This document shows positions 50,947 through 59,459 of a stretch of 64,000 bases of DNA, in pieces. Positions within the stretch are counted from its first letter, which is position 1; each line of letters opens with the position of its first letter. The DNA is taken from positions 18,290-82,289 of the forward strand of contig CAZOAA010000002.1 of NCBI GenBank assembly GCA_964577715.1. The letters are read 5' to 3'. Under the pieces are notes generated by a model, which was not told the DNA's origin, did no database searches, and was given only the letters and a program-made list of their open reading frames with translations. The stretch is from SUP05 sp964577715 (GTDB lineage Bacteria; Pseudomonadota; Gammaproteobacteria; PS1; Pseudothioglobaceae). Both the position numbers and the translations under genes were made by a program.

Positions 50947-53213
50947 GGTTTTAGTCTAACATTTGTTGGTGGTAAGCATACTTTATCGCTACAAGCCTGC
51001 AGTGATAGTGACAAGTTTGGCGTTGTATAGTTTTCTGAGTGTTGTGATAGATTAATTATAATTTTAACTTTATCTTTATAAATTGAAATTTTATCTTTTG
51101 AGAACCTTAATTTAGCTATCTCACCTATTGGGTAAGTAGATGTGTCAATTGACCAATGTTCCTTATCTAGGTTTTTTACTTCAGTAGCAATTAGTGAATC
51201 TTGTATAGGCTGATTGGAATTAATATGCCAAAGCGGATCTAAATCCAGATTAATGAGTATTTGATTATTTGCCATTTTTTTTGATTGAATGCGGATACGG
51301 CCATCATAGGCATATTGAATATTTGATTCTTCACCATATTTAAACTTGTTAAACCCTAAAATAAAAGAACTATGACTATATGGATCTTGATTAATTTGTG
51401 CTGAAAAAGCGCTTAATAGTTGTTGTGCTTGTTTGGCGTAGTCTGTTTCAATTGTTCTGTTGTTTAGTTTAATCAGTACGTTATATGCTACGCCATTGGC
51501 AGAAGGAATCGCCCCGTCATAAGATTCTTTGTAGCGAGCGTTTAAGTATTTATTCTCAGTAGTCATATTAAAGCCTGATTGTTCTTCATCCCAAAATTTT
51601 TGCCTCATCTGCTTAACGAGTTGAATTGTTCTGTTAAGCCAGATTTGATCTTTAGTGTGGTCAAATACTGACAAATAGGCATTCGCTAAATAAGCATAAT
51701 CTTCAAATAATGCCAAGGTTTGTAACTTATTATCAATAGATACTCTATAAAGTTCATTATCCTTATTAAAGGATTGTAAAAATTTCGCAAGTGATAAGCC
51801 GGCATGTGTGTATTTAGGCTCATTAAAAGCCTCTCCTGCTTCAAGTAGGCTAGGAATCATTAAAGCATTCCAAGAGAGTAAAATCTTATTATCAGTCAGT
51901 GGAGCTTCTCTTTTAATTCTTACCTTATAAAGCTTTTTAATTAATTGATCAATTTTTTTATAATCATGTTCATCAATGTTATTTTCATTGTTAAATCGAA
52001 TAACATGATCACCCTCGAAGTCGCTATATGATGATAAATCGAAGTATTGGTTGAATTGCCTAAACTCATCTTGATTTAAAATATCTCTTAATTCTTTAAT
52101 TGACCAAATAAAAAAAGTACCTTCTTCTCCTTGTGAATCTGCATCAGTCGCTGAAAACAATCCACCATTAACATCTTGCATTTCTGTTAAAACGTAATCC
52201 AGCGTTTGTTTGGCAATTCGTTTATAGAGCGATTTTTGTGTAAGCTGGTAGGCTCTAGTGTAGATCAAAGAAAGCTGAGCCTGATTGTAAAGCATTTTTT
52301 CAAAGTGAGGTATTAACCAAGCATTGTCAGTTGAATAACGATGAAATCCACTACCGACAACATCATAAAATCCACCACTTGCCATGGCATCTAGTGTGGT
52401 GGTAATAGCGCTTAGCTGCTCACTATTGGCATTGCGTTTTTGCTCATCAATAAGTAGTAACAGCATTGATTCATGTGGGAATTTTGGTGCTTGTCCAAAA
52501 CCACCCTCAATGTCATCGAAATTAGCCAGCATTGCCTGAATAGATTTTGAAACAATTGCTTGGTCAATATTGCTTGCGGCTATTGTTTTAGTTGTATTTA
52601 AGGCTTTGTCAATATCATTAGCTTGATTAACAACCTTTTCACTTTCGTTTTTCCAAAGGGTTTTAACTTGTGAAAGTATTTCCAATAGTTGAGATTTTGG
52701 GAAATAAGTTCCTGCAAAAAATGCCTTTCCATTTGGTAATATAATGGCATTGAGCGGCCATCCTCCTGAGCCGTTAATTAGCTGAGATACATTCATATAG
52801 GTTGCATCTATATCTGGTCGAATTTCACGATCAACCTTAATAGCAACAAAATGCTTGTTGAGAAAATCTGCTACTTGTATATCGTCAAAACTTTCTTCCT
52901 CCATAACGTGGCACCAGTGGCAAGTGGCATAACCAATAGAGATAAAAATAAGTTTATTTTCGAGTTTTGCTTTGTTGAAAGCCTCATCTGAAAAACTATA
53001 CCAATTAACAGGGTTATGTGCATGTTGTAGTAAATAGGGTGATGACTCTAAGATTAAATGATTGACAAATTTTGCACGACCTTTATTATCAATATGCTGT
53101 GTTCTAGGGGTGTAATCAATGCCTTTATTGTTATAAGCTTGTTCTAACTCACTCATAGGGTGTGCCCATAATATTAGCGGTAAAAAAATTAAAGATATAA
53201 ATATTCTAAACAT
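50943..53213 (-). CDS. Exported DUF255 (YyaL/SPATA20-like) protein with DsbD-alpha-like C-terminus
   Basis: 756 residues. A signal peptide (about 1-17, MFRIFISLIFLPLILWA) is followed by the DUF255 thioredoxin-like domain (about 45-210) with NPVNWYSFSDEAF and CHWCHVMEEESFDD (Cys98 and Cys101). A six-hairpin glycosidase-like domain (about 220-620) contains GGFYDVVGSGFHRYS and PHFEKMLYNQAQLS. The last about 100 residues resemble the periplasmic alpha domain of DsbD, including LSLQACSDKVCLPP (a Cys pair near 740-750). DUF255 proteins are normally cytoplasmic, so export and the extra thiol domain are unusual. A thiol-disulfide role in the periplasm is inference. Confidence 0.8.
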   Translation of the reverse strand: MFRIFISLIFLPLILWAHPMSELEQAYNNKGIDYTPRTQHIDNKGRAKFVNHLILESSPYLLQHAHNPVNWYSFSDEAFNKAKLENKLIFISIGYATCHWCHVMEEESFDDIQVADFLNKHFVAIKVDREIRPDIDATYMNVSQLINGSGGWPLNAIILPNGKAFFAGTYFPKSQLLEILSQVKTLWKNESEKVVNQANDIDKALNTTKTIAASNIDQAIVSKSIQAMLANFDDIEGGFGQAPKFPHESMLLLLIDEQKRNANSEQLSAITTTLDAMASGGFYDVVGSGFHRYSTDNAWLIPHFEKMLYNQAQLSLIYTRAYQLTQKSLYKRIAKQTLDYVLTEMQDVNGGLFSATDADSQGEEGTFFIWSIKELRDILNQDEFRQFNQYFDLSSYSDFEGDHVIRFNNENNIDEHDYKKIDQLIKKLYKVRIKREAPLTDNKILLSWNALMIPSLLEAGEAFNEPKYTHAGLSLAKFLQSFNKDNELYRVSIDNKLQTLALFEDYAYLANAYLSVFDHTKDQIWLNRTIQLVKQMRQKFWDEEQSGFNMTTENKYLNARYKESYDGAIPSANGVAYNVLIKLNNRTIETDYAKQAQQLLSAFSAQINQDPYSHSSFILGFNKFKYGEESNIQYAYDGRIRIQSKKMANNQILINLDLDPLWHINSNQPIQDSLIATEVKNLDKEHWSIDTSTYPIGEIAKLRFSKDKISIYKDKVKIIINLSQHSENYTTPNLSLSLQACSDKVCLPPTNVRLKP

Positions 53214-53453
53214 GCTTTGATTATAGCAATCTTATAGTTTATAGGTGATTTCAATAATTTCTAAAATTTTTACCCACAATGTAGATAAAGCTTATGTTTC
53301 GCTTTTTGAGATTGTTTTTTATGCAGAAAATCCTATTTTTATGATAAAAATAGGATTTTTAATATTATTTGTAGTGAATAAACCTTGAAAACCGGTTGCT
53401 GTAGGAGGTTTTTAGATTTTTAAAGGCGTATTTTGATTGTTTGTAAAATTTTT
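53214..53453. other. Intergenic region with a long hairpin
   Basis: 240 bp between the DUF255 gene start and the ruvA stop. AAAATCCTATTTTT (53327-53340) and AAAAATAGGATTTT (53346-53359) form a 14-bp perfect stem around ATGAT, followed on the plus strand by T and on the minus strand by the mirror T run. It probably ends ruvA transcription (minus strand). No small gene is convincing here. Confidence 0.6.
53327..53360 (-). terminator. Probable terminator downstream of ruvA
   Basis: 14-bp perfect inverted repeat rich in A/T at its ends with short T tails in both directions, 94 bp after the ruvA stop on the minus strand. Confidence 0.6.
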
Positions 53454-54041
53454 CTACTTATTTTGTAGAGCGGTACGAATGAGATCTTCAGTTGAAAGCG
53501 AGTCATCATTAATCGCACTTAGCATTTTATCGGCTTCTTTAACTTTAAATCCAAGTGCTTGCAAAGCAGCCGAGGCTTTAGTGGTATTCGGGTTATTGCT
53601 ACTTGCAGTAACAACCTGATTATTTGAACCATATAACTCTAACTTTTCTAAGCGATCTTTAAGCTCTACAATGAGTTTTTGTGCAGTCTTTTTACCAATA
53701 CCTGGGGTTTTAGCAAGTAGTGCGTCATCTTCTGTTGCAACTGCGTTCATTAGTGAGGCAACATTAAGATGAGAGAGAATCGCAAGTGCCACTTTAGGGC
53801 CAATACCATTCACACGAATAAGTTCACGAAATAAGGTTTTTTCGTCTTTAGAAATAAAACCATACAAAGTATGTGCATCTTCCTTAACGTGAAAATGTGT
53901 ATGTAGCGCTAAGTCAGCGTTATTACCTATTTCATAAAAGGTAGACATTGGACATAGGATTTCATAACCAATACCACCCACTTCTAGTAGAAGCTTGGGT
54001 GGGTTTTTTTCTAGAATTTTTCCTGTGAGTCTGCCAATCAT
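53454..54041 (-). CDS. ruvA: Holliday junction branch-migration protein RuvA
   Basis: 195 residues: an OB-fold domain I (1-64, MIGRLTGKILEKNPPKLLLEVGGIGYEI), helix-hairpin-helix domain II (about 70-140, LIRVNGIGPKVALAILS and LAKTPGIGKKTAQKLIVEL), and the flexible RuvB-binding domain III (150-195). It holds the four-way junction for RuvB. It lies 10 bp downstream of leuD; ruvB and ruvC are not in the window. Confidence 0.96.
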   Translation of the reverse strand: MIGRLTGKILEKNPPKLLLEVGGIGYEILCPMSTFYEIGNNADLALHTHFHVKEDAHTLYGFISKDEKTLFRELIRVNGIGPKVALAILSHLNVASLMNAVATEDDALLAKTPGIGKKTAQKLIVELKDRLEKLELYGSNNQVVTASSNNPNTTKASAALQALGFKVKEADKMLSAINDDSLSTEDLIRTALQNK

Positions 54042-54051
54042 TACTTAATGA

Positions 54052-54666
54052 TTATAGCCAAGAATAGGTCTTGAAGTAGTCCTTCTCAAAAGCTTTGATA
54101 TCATCCGCGTATTGCAATGTCAGTCCAATATCATCTAAACCATTTATAAGGCGGCGTTTACGCTCAGCATCTACTTCAAAGGTATAAGTTTTGTTATTGG
54201 CATGAATGGTTTGTGTCTCAAGGTTGATGGTGATTTCGTCTTTAAAATCAAATAATTCATCCATTATATTGTTGTCTTGCACAATGGGAAGAATGCCGTT
54301 TTTAAAACAATTGTTATAAAAAATATCAGCAAAACTTGGTGCGATAATTACTCTAAATCCGTAGTCTTCTAGTGCCCATGGCGCATGTTCACGCGAAGAT
54401 CCACAGCCAAAGTTCTCACGAGCCAGTAGTATTTGCGCGCCTTGATGCTCAGGCTTGTTTAAAACAAAGTCCATATTAAGTGGACGTTTGGAATTATCCA
54501 TACCGACTTCGCCATGATTTAAATAGCGCCATTCATCAAATAAATTTGGGCCAAAGCCAGAGCGTTTAATTGATTTTAAAAATTGCTTAGGGATGATAGC
54601 GTCAGTATCAACGTTAGCGCGATCAAGTGGTGCAGCAATAGAAGTGAGTTGGGTAAATTTATCCAT
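54052..54666 (-). CDS. leuD: 3-isopropylmalate dehydratase small subunit
   Basis: 204 residues. The swivel domain of the aconitase-like enzyme in leucine synthesis: ANVDTDAIIPKQFL and LLARENFGCGSSREHAPWAL are visible. It pairs with LeuC, whose stop overlaps its start by one base. leuB and leuA are not next to them here. Confidence 0.97.
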   Translation of the reverse strand: MDKFTQLTSIAAPLDRANVDTDAIIPKQFLKSIKRSGFGPNLFDEWRYLNHGEVGMDNSKRPLNMDFVLNKPEHQGAQILLARENFGCGSSREHAPWALEDYGFRVIIAPSFADIFYNNCFKNGILPIVQDNNIMDELFDFKDEITINLETQTIHANNKTYTFEVDAERKRRLINGLDDIGLTLQYADDIKAFEKDYFKTYSWL

Positions 54667-56066
54667 TATTCCACCTCCGAGAAATGACCAGCAATTGCAC
54701 TTGCTGCTGCAATAGCGGGGCTAACCAAATGAGTAAATGAGCCTTGCCCTTGGCGGCCTTCAAAGTTGCGGTTAGAAGTAGATGCACAACGCTCACCAAC
54801 TTCGAGTTTGTCGGCATTCATAGCAAGGCACATTGAGCAGCCAGCTTCGCGCCACTCAAAGCCTGCATCGGTAAATATTTTGTCTAAACCTTCGTCTTCT
54901 GCTTGTTTTTTAATCAAGCCTGAGCCTGGTACTACTAAGGCGAGTTTAATATTTTTAGCAATGTGTTTTCCTTTGGCAACTTTTGCTGCAACGCGCAGAT
55001 CTTCAATGCGAGAATTGGTACACGAGCCAATAAAGACTTTATCAATATCAACGGTATTAATAGGTGTATTGGCTTTTAAGTGAATGTAGTTAAGTGCGTT
55101 TTTAATACTCTCTGCTTTGACTGGATTACTTTCTTTACTAGGGTCTGGTGTTAGTCCATTAATACTCACAACCATTTCAGGTGAAGTACCCCAAGTAACT
55201 TGTGGCTGAATAGCTTTAGCATCAATATGAATCACCTGATCAAAATGAGCATCTTCGTCAGAATGTAGTGTTTGCCAATAAGCAACAGCATTATCCCAAT
55301 CTTTACCTGTTGGTGCCATCGGTCGGCCTTTTACATAATCAATGGTTTTTTCATCAACGGCTATCATACCGACACGTGCACCAGCCTCAATTGCCATATT
55401 ACATAGTGTCATTCTGCCTTCAATAGATAAATTTTGAATACTGTTACCTGCAAACTCAATCGCATAACCAGTACCACCTGCGGTGCCGATTTGGCCAATA
55501 ATATAAAGCGCAATATCTTTGGCACTAACGTTTTGATTTAACGCACCTGTTACTTCAATTTTCATATTTTTAGACTTGGCTTGCCATAAGCAACCTGTGG
55601 CTAACACATGTTCTACTTCAGAGGTGCCAATACCAAAAGCAAGCGCCCCAAGTGCACCGTGAGTTGAGGTGTGCGAGTCACCACAAACAATACTCATGCC
55701 AGGCAGGGTAGCGCCTTGTTCAGGGCCAACCACGTGAACAATGCCTTGACGAATATCATTCATGGTGATTTCGTTAATGCTAAATTCTTCACAGTTTTTA
55801 TCCAATGTTTGAATTTGTAATTTAGAAACCGGATCTTTAATACTATCAACACCACTTGAGCGCTGCGTGGTTGGCACATTATGATCTGGCACGGCTAGAT
55901 TGGCATCTAACCGCCAAGGTTTTCTGCCCGCTATTTCTAAGCCCTCAAAAGCTTGAGGGGAAGTGACTTCGTGAATCAGTTGGCGGTCAATATAAATAAG
56001 TGAAGTTGTTGCTTCTTCGCGTACTACATGTGCACTCATTAATTTATCGTAAAGTGTTTGTGCCAT
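54666..56066 (-). CDS. leuC: 3-isopropylmalate dehydratase large subunit
   Basis: 466 residues. The [4Fe-4S] ligands are found in FIGSCTNSR and in GCSMCLAMN; GDSHTSTHGALGALAFGIG is the substrate loop. It isomerises 2- to 3-isopropylmalate with LeuD. It diverges from the amidotransferase gene (56 bp gap). Confidence 0.98.
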   Translation of the reverse strand: MAQTLYDKLMSAHVVREEATTSLIYIDRQLIHEVTSPQAFEGLEIAGRKPWRLDANLAVPDHNVPTTQRSSGVDSIKDPVSKLQIQTLDKNCEEFSINEITMNDIRQGIVHVVGPEQGATLPGMSIVCGDSHTSTHGALGALAFGIGTSEVEHVLATGCLWQAKSKNMKIEVTGALNQNVSAKDIALYIIGQIGTAGGTGYAIEFAGNSIQNLSIEGRMTLCNMAIEAGARVGMIAVDEKTIDYVKGRPMAPTGKDWDNAVAYWQTLHSDEDAHFDQVIHIDAKAIQPQVTWGTSPEMVVSINGLTPDPSKESNPVKAESIKNALNYIHLKANTPINTVDIDKVFIGSCTNSRIEDLRVAAKVAKGKHIAKNIKLALVVPGSGLIKKQAEDEGLDKIFTDAGFEWREAGCSMCLAMNADKLEVGERCASTSNRNFEGRQGQGSFTHLVSPAIAAASAIAGHFSEVE

Positions 56067-56121
56067 TAATCGCTATTCCTGCTGATAAAATAAGCTATTT
56101 TACATTCTCTATAACCTTGAT

Positions 56122-57888
56122 ATGTGTGGGATTTGTGGCCAGTTAAGATTTGATAATCAAGAAGTATCCTCCAATGCCTTATCAGGCATGATGGATAAAA
56201 TTGCACGTCGCGGACCAGATGATAAAGGCACTTGGGTTAATCAAGCTATTGGTTTTGGACACAGGCGTTTGTCAATTATTGATTTATCCAACCATGCGCA
56301 TCAGCCTATGCAAGATAACGAGCTTGATTTGGTTTTGGTATTTAATGGTACGATTTACAATTATCAATCCCTGCGTCAAGATTTAATTAAACAAGGCTAT
56401 ACGTTTTTTTCACACTCAGATACTGAGGTGATTATTAAAACGTATCACTTTTGGGGTGAGGATTGCGTTACCCGCCTAGACGGTATGTTTGCTTTTTGTA
56501 TTTGGAATCAAAAAACCAATCAGTTATTTGTTGCGCGTGATCGTATGGGTATTAAGCCTTTGTATTTTAATTTGACTGATCAAGCCTTTAGTTTCGCCTC
56601 TAATACACAAGCGTTATTAACACTTAATGTAGATACTGATATTAATTCAGTAGCCTTGCAACAGCAGTTGTCTTTACACGGGGTAGTGCCTGCGCCCAAT
56701 ACGATTTTAAACGGGGTTAATAAGATTAAACCCGCCACTACTTTAACCATTAATACCGATGGAAAAATAGTAGAAAACACCTATTGGCAACCGAGTGCGA
56801 AGCGTCTTGACTTAAGTAACTCAGAATACATTGAACGTACGCATGAGTTATTAACCCAAGCAGTCACTAAAAGAATGAATGCTTCAGATGTACCAATTGG
56901 TGTGCTATTATCAGGCGGTCTTGACTCTTCATTGTTGGTAGGTTTATTGGATGAGGCTGGTCACCAAGACATACGTACTTTTTCTATTGGCTTTGAGGAT
57001 ATTGATGATGAGGCGGGTTCTGAGTTTGAATATTCTGATCAAATTGTTAAGCAGTTCAACACCACACACGAAAAATATGTGGTGTCTAATACTCAAGTAT
57101 TGCCGCGTTTAGGTGAGGCGATTGCCAATATGGCTGAGCCAATGGTAGGACAAGACGCTGTGGCTTTTTATTTACTCTCTGAGCAAGTATCTAAACACAT
57201 TAAAGTTGTATTATCAGGTCAAGGTGCTGATGAAGCCTTTGCTGGTTATTTTTGGTATCCATGCATGCAAGCTGAATCAGGTAGTGAGGTTGAGCGTTTT
57301 GCTCAGCATTATGTCGATCGTCCGTATGAAGAATACTTACAAACTGTCAATCGAAAATACCATGATGGTAATCATACTGAGACTTGGTTAAATAAAGAGT
57401 TTGCTAAAGCCAATGCAGGAGAGTTTATGGACAAGGTTTTTCGCACCGATATTACTCGACTCATTGTTGACGACCCAGTTAAACGTGTGGATAACATGAC
57501 TATGGCTTGGGGTTTAGAAGCTCGAGTACCTTTTATGGATTATCAATTAGTAGAGCATGCGCTGAGTATTCCACCGAGTTTAAAGATGAGCGAAGAGGGC
57601 AAACATCCACTCAAACAAATTTCTCGTGGGTTATTACCAAATAGCGTGATTGATCGAAAGAAGGGTTATTTTCCAATGCCAGCACTCAAATATGTGCGTG
57701 GTGAATTTTTAGACTTTATGCGTGATATCTTAAATTCAAGTCAGTGTATTAATCGTGGTGTTTATAATCAAACTTTTGTACAAAAGGTAATTAATCAGCC
57801 TGAACAATATATGACAGCACTGAATGGATCACGACTTTGGCATTTGGCGCTACTCGAGTACTGGTTACAAATTAATATTGATGGATAA
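56122..57888 (+). CDS. Asparagine synthase-family amidotransferase, N-acetylglutaminylglutamine type
   Basis: 588 residues: a class II glutaminase domain beginning with catalytic Cys2 (MCGICGQLRFD) and RRGPDDKGTW, and a synthetase domain with the PP-loop LLSGGLDSSLLVGLL (about 261-275). The sequence follows the type that amidates N-acetylglutaminylglutamine to the osmolyte NAGGN more closely than ordinary AsnB: VVPAPNTILNGV, YSDQIVKQFNTTHEKY, GADEAFAGYFWYP and DPVKRVDNMTMAWGLEARVPF. That family is usually next to an N-acetylglutaminylglutamine synthetase, which is not present here. It overlaps rnhA by 8 bp. A general asparagine synthase remains possible. Confidence 0.8.
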   Translation: MCGICGQLRFDNQEVSSNALSGMMDKIARRGPDDKGTWVNQAIGFGHRRLSIIDLSNHAHQPMQDNELDLVLVFNGTIYNYQSLRQDLIKQGYTFFSHSDTEVIIKTYHFWGEDCVTRLDGMFAFCIWNQKTNQLFVARDRMGIKPLYFNLTDQAFSFASNTQALLTLNVDTDINSVALQQQLSLHGVVPAPNTILNGVNKIKPATTLTINTDGKIVENTYWQPSAKRLDLSNSEYIERTHELLTQAVTKRMNASDVPIGVLLSGGLDSSLLVGLLDEAGHQDIRTFSIGFEDIDDEAGSEFEYSDQIVKQFNTTHEKYVVSNTQVLPRLGEAIANMAEPMVGQDAVAFYLLSEQVSKHIKVVLSGQGADEAFAGYFWYPCMQAESGSEVERFAQHYVDRPYEEYLQTVNRKYHDGNHTETWLNKEFAKANAGEFMDKVFRTDITRLIVDDPVKRVDNMTMAWGLEARVPFMDYQLVEHALSIPPSLKMSEEGKHPLKQISRGLLPNSVIDRKKGYFPMPALKYVRGEFLDFMRDILNSSQCINRGVYNQTFVQKVINQPEQYMTALNGSRLWHLALLEYWLQINIDG

Positions 57889-58318
57889 AATTATTATTTA
57901 CACTGATGGTGGATGTCGAGGCAACCCTGGTGTGGGCGGCTGGGGCGTGTGGCTTCGTTATGGTGATCATGATAAAAAGCTCAAAGGCGCTGAAAAAGGA
58001 ACAACCAACAATCAAATGGAGTTGATGGCTGCCATTAAAGCACTAGAGGCAATTAAATCTAGCAATATTGCGATTGATTTGTATACTGATTCTAAATATG
58101 TCATGCACGGTATTAATGAGTGGATTGTGGGCTGGAAAGCCAAAGGATGGAAAACAGCGAATAAAAAACCCGTTAAGAATGTGGCACTTTGGAAACGTTT
58201 AGATGCACTGAATGAACAACATAATGTTGATTGGTACTGGGTTAAAGGACATAGTGGCGATATAGGTAATGATATGGCAGATGAATTGGCCAACCAAGCA
58301 ATGGATGAATTAAGTTAA
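57881..58318 (+). CDS. rnhA: Ribonuclease HI
   Basis: 145 residues from ATG 57881; an upstream ATG at 57824 would lie deep in the amidotransferase gene. The catalytic acids are visible: Asp in IYTDGGCRGNPG, Glu in NNQMELMAAIKAL, Asp in DLYTDSKYVMHGI and Asp in GHSGDIGNDMADELA. It removes RNA from RNA-DNA hybrids. It is translationally coupled to the preceding gene by an 8-bp overlap. Confidence 0.97.
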   Translation: MDKIIIYTDGGCRGNPGVGGWGVWLRYGDHDKKLKGAEKGTTNNQMELMAAIKALEAIKSSNIAIDLYTDSKYVMHGINEWIVGWKAKGWKTANKKPVKNVALWKRLDALNEQHNVDWYWVKGHSGDIGNDMADELANQAMDELS

Positions 58319-58374
58319 TAACATAAGTTAACTATTATTAGAATATTATAATATTTAAATAGTTTAAGAAAAAC

Positions 58375-58402
58375 TTGAAATTGTCTGTATAAATGGTATA
58401 AA
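58375..58402 (+). promoter_or_regulatory. Promoter of the small exported Cys protein
   Basis: TTGAAA (58375-58380) and TATAAA (58397-58402) with 16-bp spacing. The start would be near 58409, about 29 nt before the GTG. Confidence 0.6.
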
Positions 58403-58437
58403 GAAGTTTTTGACTAATATAAATAAGGAGAGGAGTG

Positions 58438-58665
58438 GTGAAAAAATTAGCAGTTTTATTTGGATTTTTATTAAGTTTTAATGTTTTTGCAACACCAGAA
58501 GATGGTGTTAAGCCTTTGGGCGCTAACCCGACAGAAGCGCAGAAACAAGCTATTCGCGATGGTGCACAAAATGCTTGTAGCGAAAAAGAAGAAGACGAAA
58601 AAGAAGAATGTGTAATGGATTATTTTGCTAATCACAATTTGGAAGAAGAGCCAAGCTGCGATTAA
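58438..58665 (+). CDS. Small exported acidic Cys-containing protein
   Basis: 75 residues from GTG 58438 (a second GTG at 58435 would add one residue); AAGGAGAG lies upstream. A signal peptide (about 1-18, ending FNVFA) is followed by an acidic mature part of about 57 residues with three Cys: NACSEKEEDEKEECVMDYF and EEEPSCD. The Cys spacing suggests a disulfide or metal site, but no family is recognised. It heads the 58-61 kb cluster of exported proteins and is followed by its own terminator. Confidence 0.65.
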   Translation: MKKLAVLFGFLLSFNVFATPEDGVKPLGANPTEAQKQAIRDGAQNACSEKEEDEKEECVMDYFANHNLEEEPSCD

Positions 58666-58713
58666 TAACAAGAATTTTTAGCTTTCGCTCACTTGGGGGG
58701 GCTATAAATAAAA

Positions 58714-58737
58714 AACTCAATGATGAGTTATTTTTTT
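58714..58737 (+). terminator. Intrinsic terminator after the small exported protein
   Basis: AACTCA (58714-58719) and TGAGTT (58724-58729) around ATGA, followed by A and seven T. Confidence 0.8.
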
Positions 58738-58759
58738 ATATATAAAAGAGGAGAGAAGT

Positions 58760-59404
58760 ATGAAACTTCAAACATTAGTAGTATCAACTGCAGTAGCTGC
58801 AGTATTAACATCTTCAGCAGCATTTGCTGGTGAAAAAGTAACAGGTAAAGCGGTAGGCATCGTTAAAGGTGTTATGGAAGTTGCGGGTATTTCACGTAAC
58901 CAAGATAACAAAGCAACAATCGATCCAGCATTTGCAAAGACTTCACGTCCTTGTCCACCATTTTGTATTCAACCAACTGAGCCATTTGCGCCAGCTGCTG
59001 TTGAAACAGTAACCGAATTAGACGTAATCCATGCTGCACGTGATGCTGCAAATGGTGACACTTCAGTATTAGTGGTTGATGCGCGTACTCCGGGTTGGGT
59101 TAAGAAAGGTACCATTCCTCACGCAATCAACGTTCCATTTACTAAGCTTAACTCTAAGGCATTAGCTAAAGATCCTATGGCTGTAGTGGATATCTTAACA
59201 GGTACTTTCGGTGTTAAAGATCTTGACGGCGTACTAGATTACAATAACGCTAAGACTTTATACTTGTTCTGTAATGGTTCATGGTGTGGTCAATCTCCAG
59301 CGTCAATTAGAGCGCTACTTACTATGGGTTACCCTGAGAACAAGATTAAGTACTACCGTGGTGGTATGAATGCTTGGAAATCTTTAGGTTTAACAACTAA
59401 GTAA
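58760..59404 (+). CDS. Exported rhodanese-like protein, first copy
   Basis: 214 residues. A signal peptide (about 1-23, ending AAFA) precedes a linker with GIVKGVMEVAGISR, a Cys-rich PCPPFCIQPTEPF stretch (about 72-84) and a rhodanese domain (about 95-210). The rhodanese active loop is CNGSWCGQSPASIRALL with two Cys instead of the usual single catalytic Cys. DARTPGWVKKGTIPHAINVPF and YRGGMNAWKSLG complete the fold. Periplasmic sulfur-transfer or thiol-redox roles are inferred from family. It shares an 89-bp identical block with the next gene. Confidence 0.85.
   Translation: MKLQTLVVSTAVAAVLTSSAAFAGEKVTGKAVGIVKGVMEVAGISRNQDNKATIDPAFAKTSRPCPPFCIQPTEPFAPAAVETVTELDVIHAARDAANGDTSVLVVDARTPGWVKKGTIPHAINVPFTKLNSKALAKDPMAVVDILTGTFGVKDLDGVLDYNNAKTLYLFCNGSWCGQSPASIRALLTMGYPENKIKYYRGGMNAWKSLGLTTK
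58922..59010 (+). repeat. 89-bp identical block shared with 59664-59752
   Basis: This segment is identical base for base to 59664-59752 in the paralogous gene. Just outside the block the two genes differ at most synonymous sites, so the sharp boundary points to recent gene conversion or strong constraint. It encodes the region from FAKTSRPCPPFC to VETV. Confidence 0.9.
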
Positions 59405-59412
59405 TTGATTTG

Positions 59413-59444
59413 AAAAGGCGCTTATTAAGTTAAGCGTCTTTTTA
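59413..59444 (+). terminator. Terminator after the first rhodanese-like gene
   Basis: AAAAGGCGCTTA (59413-59424) and TAAGCGTCTTTT (59431-59442), one G-U pair, around TTAAGT, ending in five T. The second rhodanese starts 16 bp later, so some read-through or a separate promoter is implied. Confidence 0.85.
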
Positions 59445-59459
59445 TTATAGGAGATTATT

